From NCBI GenBank assembly GCA_964016985.1, contig OZ024823.1, positions 39,156,264-39,220,263 on the forward strand: a stretch of 64,000 nt of DNA, written 5' to 3'. Position numbers and translations under genes: made by a program. Positions 41,885-52,076 of this stretch are shown piece after piece. The stretch is from Anodontia alba (taxonomy: Eukaryota; Mollusca; Bivalvia; Lucinida; Lucinidae). The notes under the pieces were generated by a model. That model was not told the DNA's origin and ran no database searches. It was given only the letters and a program-made list of their open reading frames with translations. Numbering within the stretch: the stretch's first letter is position 1; every line of letters begins with the position of its first letter.

Positions 41885-42330
41885 AGCAATCTGTTGATTT
41901 CTTCATTAATATAAGTTAGAGGACTGAGGACACCGTCGCTGCTCAGCTGATCTCTTCTTACTTATCTAGCAGATGCACAGCTGCGTCTGTATTGTGCACA
42001 ACATCACGAAAACATATCTATATAATTTTGATCCCCTTAAACCCCACTTTTATATAGTAAAACTGGGGTTTACAGGAGTATACATTATTTTTCTTATTTC
42101 TGCTCAAAAACATAGATTGTGGGCACTCGTTAGAACCGCCTCGGCGAGGCGGTTCTAACGAGTGCCCACTATCTATGTTTTGAGCAGATATATGAAAAAT
42201 ATCAAAAGTTTTATCTGAAAACTTTCAGATTTTTTGGTGGTGAAATTTTCAATGTATTTGAACAGGCGTGTTTTCGTAATGAACTGTCTTTAGTGCCTCT
42301 CAGAACTTCTTGGTGTCCTTCCTGTCACCA
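41885..42330 (-). pseudogene. LINE relic 3, interrupted by Pal-A
   Basis: CTGTTGATTTCTTCATTAAT and GAGGACACCGTCGCTGCTCA (before 42002) and AGAACTTCTTGGTGTCCTTC CTGTC (after 42281) resemble relic 2 at 47370-47575. Short and diverged; recognised only by comparison. Confidence 0.5.
42002..42281 (+). mobile_element. Pal-A copy 15
   Basis: CATCACGAAAACATATC to TTTTCGTAATG. Both stem arms share the change GAGTGCCCAC / GTGGGCACTC, a compensated base pair (second arm CCCACTATC differs by one). Confidence 0.87.
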
Positions 42331-42345
42331 AATGGGTGGATTTAA

Positions 42346-42500
42346 CCCTTGTCATGCTGAATAAATTAAGATACCACGCCCACTTCTAATCTTCAGCCAA
42401 TCAGATTACTTGATTCAGGTTATTGATACAAATTTACATACTTGATCTGCATCTACACTGTTTAGAAAAGAAGGGATATCCGAGTTCAGCAGGACTAGCG
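42346..42500 (-). mobile_element. PB-1 copy 4, hairpin arm lost
   Basis: TTAA at 42342, CCCTTGTCATGCTGAATAAA; only one arm (GATCTGCATCTACACTGTTT) remains; GTTCAGCAGGAC at the far end. Confidence 0.68.
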
Positions 42501-42516
42501 TTCAGGGAAGCGGATA

Positions 42517-42665
42517 CATATTCAGGGGAGGTAACTCTTTCAAACTAATTTCCCTTCCTTCTGAAAAGAGGTCTGAAAAGGGGTCTACCCTGAAAGGAAA
42601 GAATTTGCTCCCAAGTGAGCAAATTCTTTCCTTTTATAGTAGACACCTTTTCAGAAGAAACGGTA
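42517..42665. repeat. Family M copy with complete hairpin
   Basis: GAGGTAACTCTTTCAAACTA, CCTTCTGAAAAG, then GAAAGGAAAGAATTTGCTCC / inverse, CCTTTTCAGAAG. Confidence 0.65.
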
Positions 42666-43057
42666 TGGCTTGATGACCAGAAAAGCAAACAGGAAGTCAT
42701 GAAAATTGTCTCCCTTGTAAAAAAATGATGGAAAATGTACTAAGAATTCACCGTAATCTGCTTTTCTAAGTCGGCTGTCTAGCATATGCCTATGATCGGG
42801 ACTGTCTTGCTTATACTCGTAGATATTACTTTTTATGAGTCAGAACTGTTGTCACTGAAGGATGCTTTGTGTTGGTAGAGTATTTTTTTGGAGGTTTTCG
42901 TCTTAAAACCTCTTAATTTCTTTGTCATTCATATCAAATCTGTTTTACATGCATGGTTAACCCAGTTACAGTTGATAACTTACAGTTTATAAATTTGCTT
43001 CCCTTTTTAAACTGCACTGTGTTGGGCTTCAGACTGGACGGACGGCCCCTTCCTGAA
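42666..43057. other. Spacer, nothing recognised
   Basis: A short GCAAACAGGAAGTCATGAA is shared inverted with 48332; otherwise plain. Confidence 0.4.
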
Positions 43058-43333
43058 CATCACGAAAACATGCCTATATAGTGTTGACCCCCTTAAACCT
43101 CCCTTTTATATGGTAAAACCGGGGTTTACAGGGGTATACATTAATTTCTTATTTCTGCTCAAAAACATAGATTGTGGGTATTCGTTAGAACCGTCTCGGT
43201 GAGGCGGTTCTAACGTGTACCCACAATCTATGTTTTGAGAAGAAATATGAAAAATATCAGAATTTTTATCTGAAAATTTTCATTTTTGGTGGTAAAATTT
43301 TCAGTATATTTGTACAGGCTTGTTTTCGTAATG
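43058..43333 (+). mobile_element. Pal-A copy 16
   Basis: CATCACGAAAACATGCC to TTTTCGTAATG; stem with two mismatches. Confidence 0.87.
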
Positions 43334-43600
43334 ACATGTTTAGAAGGTTGGCGCATGACTATTTAATTACTGATTGTGGCCGGGCCCATCGTGGTCCAGC
43401 TTGTGGTTTTCTTTTGTTCTGTTTTCAGATTTCCATTAAGCCTTCTGCTTTGTTTCATTGCAGTTTTGTTATTTTTTTTTAGTTTTATTGTTATGTTTCA
43501 CTGATGAGCTAGAGGAATTTACGCGGACCAAACACATATTTGTAATTTTGAGCTGCATCAGAATTAAGGTTGAGGTTTCGATTGAGTAAAACTAGTTTAA
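43334..43600. other. Spacer, nothing recognised
   Basis: T-rich; no repeat noticed. Confidence 0.35.
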
Positions 43601-43804
43601 TACTTTGCATGCTGGAAAAAAAATTCAGCAGATGACATTTTGAAAAATTTTACTTTTTTTTACGAGAAAATAGGATTTGACACTTCATGCAAAGTGTCTT
43701 CTAAGGAGACAATTTGCATGAAGTGTCAGATCCTATTTTCTAGGAAAAATAAGAAACTGTTGTCAGTTTGTTGTCTGCTGAAACTGCCTATAGCGTGGTA
43801 AGTG
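43601..43804 (+). mobile_element. PB-2 copy 7, both TTAA intact
   Basis: TTAA at 43597 and 43805. TACTTTGCATGCTGG at the left; CTATAGCGTGGTAAG at the right; CAGCAGATGAC and TTGTCTGCTGAA subterminal; hairpin ATTTGACACTTCATGCAAAG / inverse with a TCTTCTAAGGAGAC loop. Confidence 0.78.
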
Positions 43805-43910
43805 TTAAGCACCTGTTTAGCGCCACAGGCGTGCAAGTTTCCGTCCGCCCGTTCGTCCATGTACTTACGTCCACCCTAGCGAACACTATAACGGAAACCT
43901 ACAAACTGTA

Positions 43911-44186
43911 CATCACGAAAACATGCCTATATAATTTTGACCCCCTTAAACCCCACTTTTATATAGTAGAACTGGGGTTTACAGGGCTATACATTATTTT
44001 TCATATTTCTGCTCAAAACATAGATTGTGGTACTCGTTAGAACCGCCTGGCCGAGGCGGTTCTAACCATTACCCACAATCTATGTTTTGAGCAGAAATAT
44101 GAAAAATATCAGAGTTGTTATCTGAAAATTTACAGTTTTTGGAGGTGAAATTTTCTATATAGTTGTATAGGTGTGTTTTCGTAATG
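43911..44186 (+). mobile_element. Pal-A copy 17
   Basis: CATCACGAAAACATGCC to TTTTCGTAATG, stem intact with small mismatches (GCCTGGCCGAGG). Confidence 0.87.
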
Positions 44187-44394
44187 AAAACTTCATGGCA
44201 ATTTCACTTCACTGATTGTTTTATCTCACTGAGCTAAACAAGACTGACAACTTTCACTCTTCTGGTGCTTGTTTTTACATTTCAGGACGCAGGTGCGACA
44301 TAAACTTTTTTTGTGTCTATGTTGGTAATTGAAACTGTGTCGTTGTGTCTTGCCATTGTTTGTTCTTCATCTTCTTCGGGTACCCATCACGAAA

Positions 44395-44639
44395 CCATGC
44401 CTATATAATTTTGACCCCCTTAAACCCCAATTTTATATAGTAAAACTGGGGTTTATAGGGGTACACATTAATATTATTATTTCTGCTCAGAAACATAGAT
44501 TGTGGGTACCCATGAGTACCCACAATCTGTGTTTTGAGCAGAAATATAAAAAAAGTATTAGATTTCTTCTTATCTAAAAACTTTCCAGTTTTTGGAGGTG
44601 AGTTTTTCTACATAATTGGTTAGGCGTGTTTTCGTGATT
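44395..44639 (+). mobile_element. Pal-A copy 18, CCGCCTC core missing
   Basis: CATCACGAAACCATGCC to TTTTCGTGATT. TTGTGGGTACCCATGAGTACCC shows loss of the GTTAGAACCGCC centre. Confidence 0.84.
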
Positions 44640-44732
44640 CTTTGGAAGGTTGTACTTCGTGGGCGTGGCCTTTTGTGGCCTTTCCTAGGTAACTTCATTT
44701 ATATTTTCGAGATGTTGGATTCAAGAATATTA

Positions 44733-45032
44733 CAGTCGACTCTGGCTATCTCGACTTCGCTTATCTCGAATAACCGCTTATCTCGAAGTGAAAATCTGGT
44801 CCCTGTTTTGACATGTAAATGTAATAACGGGGTAATAAAATATTGTGGAAATAAGGAGCAATCTCTCCTCTTTTTCACAATAGTTTCAATATATCTCGAA
44901 CTTCAGGAGTCATTTGCTAAATGCGATTGTTCGATTTATTTCCTCATTTCTGCAAATCTGATATGTAAAGCTACGGATATTCCTAAGTATTTCAGAGAGT
45001 CCCTTGGACTTCGAGATAACGAGAGTCGACTG
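44733..45032 (+). mobile_element. Mar-D copy 2
   Basis: TA, CAGTCGACTCTGGCTATCTC ... GAGAGTCGACTG, TA. The central hairpin is reduced (AGGAGCAATCTCTCC). Confidence 0.8.
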
Positions 45033-45164
45033 TAATTGCAGAAGATTGCACTATAACTTGTAAGCCTTCTTAACCTTCTGGAAAAAATAAGCTGAAATGC
45101 ACCCGTGGGGCTCAGATGTTGTGGATTAGTACTTACTTCTCGTTGTTCTCTTTCAGCTTGTAGA

Positions 45165-45440
45165 CATCCAGTCAATTTGATGAGTTCTTGCCTTGTTGTT
45201 GGCTGCGCAGGTTGAATTTGCTACTATAAGTTTGTGGTCAGTCCCGCAATCCTACAAATACATAGCTTTTGTCACTCTGATATCACACCCCTCCTCCACT
45301 GCACAATGACGTAAATCATTGAGATGATAGTGGTTGGAGATTGGGTGCATCCAAGAAGTCGTTTTTGCAGTCTGGCAGACGGAATACCGTGTTGGGGATC
45401 AGAAGGTCATGCTCTCCGTTAGTAGTGAACGGTCTAATCA
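45165..45440 (-). pseudogene. LINE endonuclease fragment (relic 4)
   Basis: In shifted frames the minus strand reads EHDLLIPNTVFRLPD, then CDIRVTKAMY, then DCGTDHKLIVA. These match the C-terminal half of the apurinic-type endonuclease of non-LTR elements, where TDH/SDH carries the catalytic Asp-His. Three frames are needed, so it is dead. It is not colinear with relic 2, since it lies beyond that relic's 3' end, so it is a separate insertion or rearranged piece. Confidence 0.65.
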
Positions 45441-45460
45441 CCAGGGGCGTAACCAGAAGA

Positions 45461-45600
45461 GAACTATTCTACGCACACCTAGGAAAAATCTTGAAAACGA
45501 TGCCTAGAATCGCTTCCAAAATAGGGGCTACTCTTAAAGGAAAGAATTTGCTCCCAGAGGGAGCAAATTCTTTCCTTTAAGAGTAACTCCAATGGAAAGA
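45461..45600. repeat. Family M variant with complete hairpin
   Basis: GGGGCGTAACCAGAAGAGAA head; TACTCTTAAAGGAAAGAATT TGCTCCCAGAGG / inverse. Shares its head with 33187. Confidence 0.62.
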
Positions 45601-45654
45601 AGCAAAATATTTTATGTTAATTCCACTTTAATATAAATATTTTTCTTACGCATG

Positions 45655-47607
45655 TTGATAGTTCGTCTGCCATTACTGACTGTGACCAATCCTAATCAAA
45701 TGCTTGAAGTGTTACTGTTTAGGTATTCTAAGATGGCTGTTAAACCAATCTTAGCTCTAAACTGCCTGTTGCAGATAGAACAAGAGAGGTCTGAGGAAGA
45801 CAACTCTGCTGGTGATGCCTTAGCTCTAGCGTTCCGCTGTGCATGTTTCTGCCCGGCTTTGCTGATTGTTTTTGCTTCGTATTCATCAGCATTCCATCTT
45901 ATGAGGCCTCGCCACTTTGCTCGATCCTGGGCAATCTGTTCTCACGACCCTGTTAGTATGCTGAAGTCTTTAAGGAAGACTTTGAGGGTTTTGTATCTCT
46001 TCTTCTGACCACCATGGGAGCATTTTCCTATTTTTAGTTCTCCATAGAAGATTTTCTTTTGGCAAATGTTCATCATGTATCAGTTATCCTGCAATCGTTG
46101 ACCTTTCACTGTGATGGTAGGCTCCTTGTAAGGCTTTCCAGGTGCTGGCTGATATACTACCTCAGTCTTTTTGATTCTGATTGTGAGATCATAGCTGTCA
46201 CATGAATCAGATACTTGATCCACACCTTTTTGCATCTTCTCTTCTGTTGGACCCCCCTTTTGCCATGTCATCAACAAAGAGAAACTCGTCTAGCACCACT
46301 TCTGGCTACATCTTGGTTTCAGCTTGCAACCGTCTTAGGTTGAAAAGCTTCCCTGATAGGTATACCATTTTCACCATCCTGGAAAACATCTGTGAGCATG
46401 GCAGAAAACATCATGCTGAACACATTGGAGCTAGGACACAGCCTTGCTTAACACCATTTTGCCACAGGAAATGGGTCAGAAAACTCGCCATCATTTTGGA
46501 CCAGTGCAAGCATACCATCGTGGAGCTGCCACACCACTGCTATGAACTTGGCCGGGCAACCAAAATTTGCCATAATTTTCCAAAGTCCCTCACGACTGAC
46601 TGTGTCAAATGCTTTGGTAAGGTCAACAAAGGTCATGTAGAGGTTCACATTCTGTACCTGGCATTTCTCTTGAAGCTGTCTTGCTGTGAAGATTATGCCA
46701 ATTGTTCCCATTACGAAAACATGCCTATTCAAATATACTGAAAACTTTACCACCAAAAAATGAAAATTTTCAGATGAAAACTTCTGATATTTTTCCTATT
46801 TCTGCTCAAAACATAGATTGTGGGTACTCGTTAGAACCGCCTCGGCGAGGCGGTTCTAACGAGTACCCACAATCTATGTTTTTGAACAGAAATAAGAAAA
46901 ATAATGTATACCCCTGTAAACCCCAGTTTTACTATATAAAAGTGGGGTTTAAGGGGGTCAAAATTATATAGGCATGTTTTCGTGATGTCTGTCCTTCCTG
47001 AATCCACACTGGCTTTGAACAACTTTCTGGCAGAAGCCTTGATTGTTTGAGTTTTTCATTCAATCGGTTCAGTAAGACTCTTGCAAGGATCTCCCAAGCA
47101 ATTGACAATAAAGAGCTATCCCGATGATTGTCACAGATTTCAGGAGTCTCTTTCCGTTTGAATAGGTAGACAATTGATGCATCCTTGAATTCTTGAGGGA
47201 TGACTTTTTTCTCCACTCAATGTGGAGTAACTCGGCCAGTTTCTCTGCAACTGAAGGACCTCCTTCTTTGTAGACTCTGCAGGTATTACATCTAATCCTT
47301 GCGGATTACTGCTTTTACTGTTTCAGAGACGGTTAGGAACTCATCAAGCTGCGGATTACATTCCACCTTTGATTGTCTGTTGATAGCTTCATCATTGATA
47401 GATGATGGCCGATTAAGGACACCATCAAAGAGGTCAGCTCTCTTTTCAAGACAGCTTCTTTGTCAGTCAGAAGACTAGTTCCATCTGCATTAAGGAGTGG
47501 GGTGGTTCCTGAGCTCTGGGACCATATACTGCATCAAAGAACTTCTTCATATCCTTTCTGTCTGCAAAGGACTTTAGTTCATCAGCCTTTTTTACGCATA
47601 TTACGTA
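45655..47607 (-). pseudogene. LINE relic 2: reverse transcriptase region, interrupted
   Basis: Minus-strand frames give DSYDLTIRIKKTEVVYQPAP (46080-46277), DLTKAFDTVSREGLWKIMAN (46448-46690), then NHRDSSLLSIAWEILARVLL NRL (46932-47216), matching relic 1. Upstream text to 47600 reads like the linker before the reverse transcriptase. Compared with relic 1 a roughly 770-base stretch (35183-35600 region) is largely deleted near 46070. It is interrupted by Pal-A at 46709. The 3' end (45655-45780) matches relic 1. Confidence 0.85.
46709..46987 (-). mobile_element. Pal-A copy 19, clean insertion in a LINE
   Basis: CATTACGAAAACATGCCTATTC to TTTTCGTGATG, intact stem. LINE relic 1 at 36219-36260 preserves the uninterrupted sequence; the junction is exact, with no duplicated base. 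Confidence 0.93.
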
Positions 47608-47615
47608 CATGCGTA

Positions 47616-47852
47616 TTTGTTTGTGCTGAGGTTTTACGGCCCAGTCAACCCAATGGGGTTATGTCGAGCGCGGTCAGTTTACCTCACCACACGTTTACTG
47701 GGCAGACTTAGTCCTCTAAGCGGTTAACCAGTATTGTGCACATTCTTTCGCCAGAAACTGACAACTGCCCTTCTTGAATCAGCGGAAGGGAGGGAATGAC
47801 CGTAGAAAATACGGTCATTCTCTCCCTTCCGCTGATTCAAGAAGGGCAGTTT
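47616..47852 (-). mobile_element. SINE copy 2 with its head replaced by an inverted self-copy
   Basis: Body matches 17439-17640 (TTTACGGCCCAGTCAACCCA, TTTCGCCAGAAACTGACAAC). The tRNA-like head is missing; instead 47766-47807 is repeated in inverse at 47810-47850. Direct repeats CATGCGTA flank it (47608-47615 and 47853-47860). Confidence 0.78.
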
Positions 47853-47952
47853 CATGCGTAATGTGCTTAATGATCGCCTATGTAATCACTACTTCTCATG
47901 TCTGGTAGTCCATACCAATGCTGGCATTTAAGAGGACTAGATGCACATGGTA

Positions 47953-48290
47953 CAGTCGACTCTCGTTATCTCGAATTCCATGGGACTCTCTGAAATACTT
48001 CGAGGTATCCGTACCGCGACATATCAGATTTGCAGAATCGAGGAAAAAATAATACGAACTACCACATTTAACAAATATATATATGTATATATAACTGGAC
48101 TCTTGAATTTAGAGATATATTGAAAATATTGTGGAAAAGAGGAGAAATTGCTCCTCAGGAGCAATTTCTCCCTTTTTCCACAATGTTTTTACCTGTTGTT
48201 AGATTTTCATGTTTAGGCAGGGGCCAGATTTTCACTTCGAGATAAGCGGTTATTCGAGATAAGCGAGGTCGAGATAACGAGAGTCAACTG
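47953..48290 (-). mobile_element. Mar-D copy 3
   Basis: TA, CAGTCGACTCTCGTTATCTC ... GAGAGTCAACTG. Central GGAGAAATTGCTCCTCAGGA / inverse with TTGTGGAAAAGA arms. Confidence 0.82.
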
Positions 48291-48917
48291 TTGTTTTTTT
48301 TCCGCCACGGTCACAAGGGAAATAACTTTGGTGACTTCCTGTTTGCTTTCTTGAACCAAGTCCATTGACATCTAGACCTTCGCTTGTGCAGTTAGACCGT
48401 TTTTGCTTAATCATTCCTGTCGTTACTAGCCTACGCAGAACCTCTTAATTTTTTCCTAAGTTCGCAAGTAAGTATAAATTTATTGGCCTGTCTAAAATGT
48501 TAAACTGTATGATCAGCAATTTCTGCCAAGAGTTTAATGTCAAATAGTTTAGGTATAATTTTTACTTCACTGTAGCATCAGCCGCTCCAAGCAAAAATGT
48601 ACCTTATAACGCATGCGCAGTGCTCAGACACAGGTCTCAAATGCGCAGTCCGATCTGCGAAACGTATTCTACAAACGCATTTACATGAGATTTATAAAGT
48701 CGATACCTGTTATTTTATACACACGATTCGGAGTATGCGCATGCGCAGGTCGATCCTATACTTTGGCGCTTGCACGTGCAATAAGCTACCTTTTGGCTTG
48801 AAGTGGCACGTGCACATTTAAATGCTACTTGAACAGTTTATTCATCGTATGAAATATCAAACTATTTTGCAGTTTATGACTGCTCAGGTTTCATTAAAGT
48901 TGGTATTATGTTATTAA
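48291..48917. other. Spacer, nothing recognised
   Basis: TGCGCAG-containing words recur at 48612-48660 and 48733-48755; otherwise plain. Confidence 0.4.
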
Positions 48918-49131
48918 ACTCTTAAAGCGCCAAGCAAAATTCGTTGCAGACGACATTCTATTTTTTATTACTATTATTTTTTTATATTTTCATAGAAAAT
49001 AAGTCTTGCCATTTCATGTGAATCGTCTGCCAAGCAGACGATTCACATGTTATGTCAAGACTATTTTCTATGAAAAATAAAGTAAAAAATAAAATTGTCG
49101 TCTGCTGCAGTTGTGATTGGCGTTTTAACGG
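48918..49131 (+). mobile_element. PB-4/PB-2 intermediate copy
   Basis: TTAA at 48914, ACTCTTAAAGCGCCAAGC; right end GATTGGCGTTTTAACGG then TTAG. GCAGACGAC and GTCGTCTGC subterminal. Hairpin CTTGCCATTTCATGTGAATC / inverse around GTCTGCCAAGCAGAC. Confidence 0.72.
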
Positions 49132-49699
49132 TTAGGTGCATAATGTAGTCAGTCTGGAGATATTTCATGTCTCGTTAACTGCATTATTTCGAGAAAAGTA
49201 TCTATAAAGCGAGTAGTTTCATCATAATCGGAGCAAAAAATGTTTATTTTTTTTTTTTAGTTTCGATTGCCGGTCTTAAATAACTGTAGGTAACTAAATA
49301 TAACGCTGGTGATATGATGTTATTACATGTATTAGTGGGTAATTTTATATAAGAACAGTTCTTGAGTGCGTTTGCCATAGCCCCCTTTTTCAGGAATGCA
49401 TGGAAATATACATGTATGTCTATAGAGTGGATCTATCGCTCAGAGTTTTATGCATTTTCGGACAGTAATTTATAAATGACCCATCTTCAATGAATGGAGC
49501 GACAAAAAAATCTATCTAAATATCAAGAAAAATACATAAACTAGACATGTATCCAAAGTACAGTGCCCCGCCCTATGGCTTTTGTTCATATGGCTGTTTC
49601 CTTGGCCCCATCCCACAGCCCCACCCCTAGCGTGGTCCAGTTTCCAAACCCTGGTCTCTGTATACACTATTTCATCCGTGATCATTATACTCCATTTCT
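49132..49699. other. Spacer, nothing recognised
   Basis: No repeat or gene. Confidence 0.4.
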
Positions 49700-50180
49700 A
49701 ACTTTCTAGGGCAAGTAATGGTACCTGACTAATGATTCTATTGCCATTTTGCATGTGTTCAATATGACATGTTATACATAGGTCTTGGTCCGGGTTAATA
49801 TCATACCAAATTTCAACTTTGTAGCTTCTAGGGCAAGTAATGGTACCAGACTTATGATTCTATTGCCATTTTGCATGTGTTCAATATGACCTGTTATACA
49901 TTCTGACCCCTGACCCGCCCAGGGGCAAGCCTCAGGGGCAACTCTACCATGAAGTCTAAGGTCTTGGTCCGGGTTAATATCATACCAAATTTCAACTTTG
50001 TAGCTTCTAGGGCAAGTAATGGTACCAGACTTATGATTCTATTGCCATTTTGCATGTGTTCAATATGACCTGTTATACATTCTGACCCCTGACCCGCCCA
50101 GGGACAAGCTTCAGGGGCAACTCTACCATGAAGTCTAAGGTCTTGGTCTAGGTAAGTATCATACCAGATTTCAACTTTGT
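49700..50180. repeat. 179-bp tandem repeat, about 2.5 units
   Basis: CATACCAAATTTCAACTTTG starts at 49802 and 49981 (and a variant at 50160). Unit contains GCTTCTAGGGCAAGTAATGG and GTTCAATATGACCTGTTATA. The first, partial unit lacks the CCCAGGGGCAAGC block. Confidence 0.85.
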
Positions 50181-50269
50181 AGCGTTAAAGGTATCAAAGT
50201 TATGAGCAACTTGGTCGCAAATGTGAATGTAAATATGCAGGTAAACTTGCATATAAACTGTAGCATTTG

Positions 50270-50570
50270 CATCACGAAAACATGCCTATATAATTTTGAC
50301 CCCCTTAAACCCCACTTTTATATAGTAAAACTGGGGTTTACAGGGGTAGACATTATTTTACTTATTTCTGCTCAAAAACATAGATTGTGGGTACCTCGCC
50401 GAGGCGGTTCTAACGAGTACCCACAATCTGCCGAGGCGGTTCTAACGAGTACCCACAATCTATGTTTTGAGCAGAAATATGAAAAATATCAGAGTTTTTT
50501 TTATCTGGATATTTTTCAGTTTTTGGAGATGAAATTTTCTATATATTTGAATAGGCGTGTTTTCAGAATG
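50270..50570 (+). mobile_element. Pal-A copy 20, stem arm duplicated
   Basis: CATCACGAAAACATGCC to TTTTCAGAATG. GCCGAGGCGGTTCTAACGAG TACCCACAATCT occurs twice in tandem (near 50398 and 50430); the left arm has lost GTTAGAACC. Confidence 0.86.
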
Positions 50571-50925
50571 CTAGACTCTTGTTACGAACGTAACATACGC
50601 ACGTACGGACGGAACATCTAGGCGAAACGCTCTATGCACAACTCCTGCCTTCGCAGGCGGGGGCATAAAAATCTTTAGCATATAATGTTGCAGTGCCAAA
50701 ACTGCATTTCACTTGTTGTCTCATTGAAGGTGTCAAATTAATACCAATCCTTGAGCGATGTACGCGTATCAACCTAGTGGGCCCGGCTCGCTTGAGCAGA
50801 ATGCACTATAGGAGGCGCATTTGCGTGACCGTATATGTCATTGTGTCAAACTTCATGTTCAGTTCCATGTCGAAGCTGAACGTACTGTCACATCTGACTA
50901 ATAAATTAAGTGCACTCTAGTTTAA
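50571..50925. other. Spacer, nothing recognised
   Basis: No repeat or gene noticed. Confidence 0.4.
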
Positions 50926-51140
50926 AGCTTAGTGCTCTGGGTAAAATTTTCAGCAGACGACACATTGGATTTTTCTCTTATTTTCCCCAGAAAACAGTAT
51001 TAGGCGTTTCATGCAAATTGTCTCCATTGGAGACAATTTTCCTTGGAATGTCAAATCCTGTTTTCTGGAAAAAACAAAACAAAAAAAAACGAGTAAAATA
51101 TAACCAATTTGTCTGCTTACTAACCAAGAGAGTGGTAAAG
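50926..51140 (+). mobile_element. PB-2 copy 8, both TTAA intact
   Basis: TTAA at 50922 and 51141. AGCTTAGTGCTCTGGGTAAA left; AACCAAGAGAGTGGTAAAG right; CAGCAGACGACAC; hairpin TTTCATGCAAATTGTCTCCA / inverse. Confidence 0.78.
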
Positions 51141-51164
51141 TTAATAACTTGGTATTAAGGGAAA

Positions 51165-51355
51165 TAGATATGCATTCAAGGTAAGCAACTCTGACAAATT
51201 GATTTTGTCCTCCTTCTATTCTAAAAGGAATAGTCTGCTCTTAAAGGAAGGGATTTGCTTCCAAGGGGATCGAATTCTTCCCTTTGAAAGTAGATCCCTT
51301 TTCAGAAGGGAGGTAAAACAATTTTGAAAGAGTTATCCCTCCTGAAAATGTATCC
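51165..51355. repeat. Family M copy
   Basis: GCATTCAAGGTAAGCAACTC to GAGTTATCCCTCCTGAAAAT G are imperfect inverse; the hairpin at 51238-51290 is diverged. Confidence 0.6.
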
Positions 51356-51633
51356 TAGGCGGGGAACGATAAGGAGTAAAGATATCCGAACAGTTAGTAA
51401 TCACGGCGCGGTTCCGAAAGTGCAGGACATTTACTATAGTCCGAGTCACCGGGAATAGGTCAGGAATAGGTTTAAACGAACAAGTCGCGTGTATGGGCCG
51501 CATCAAGCGAAAAGGTGTCTTCGAGCGTGTGCGAAATGAGCATAGTTCGATCAGGACATTTGCATTCAGACCGCAACGTATTTTTATCTCTTCTCAAAGG
51601 AATTAACTCTAAAAGCAAAGGAAACAAAGGCTT

Positions 51634-51740
51634 CCCAGTAAGCATTCTTAAAAAATCTATAGCGGGCCGTTATCGGCCCGTCAGGGTAGCTGACGGGCCG
51701 ATAACGGCCCGCTATAGATTTATTAAAAATGCTAGCTGGG
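51634..51740. mobile_element. Pal-CCCAG2 copy 1 (GC-rich palindrome)
   Basis: CCCAGTAAGCATTCTTAAAA left, inverse ...AAAATGCTAGCTGGG right. Core ATCTATAGCGGGCCGTTATC GGCCCGTCAG pairs perfectly with its inverse around GGTAG. Confidence 0.82.
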
Positions 51741-52076
51741 TTTCCTTTAAGAGTACCCCTCTTTGAGAAGGAGAAGCTATTTTTGAGTCTGCTAGCGACG
51801 GCTAGCAGGCTCTTTGCAATCGCATGGGGTTTTACGAGCGGATTCTCATCACAGCTATTTATGCGTATATTTATACGCGCACTACTTCTTAATCACACGC
51901 AATGCGACACATTACGGTGAACTGAATGTAAAGCAGCGGAATTTTTATGGCTTTTTTATTTCGCTAACATAACTGTAACTGAAATCGATTTAGATAATGC
52001 AATTTGAAACATAGACTTCAAAATTCGGTGTAGTAATACACGCGCTACTTTTGTCAAGGCGTTAACTCGGCACGGG
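51741..52076. other. Spacer, nothing recognised
   Basis: No repeat or gene. Confidence 0.4.

Noticed and set aside
46709..46987. Pal-A as a Helitron (because it lacks target duplication)
   Set aside because: Helitrons have 5' TC and 3' CTRR ends, a hairpin near the 3' end and insert between A and T; Pal-A has inverted ends, a central stem and inserted between CC and TC.
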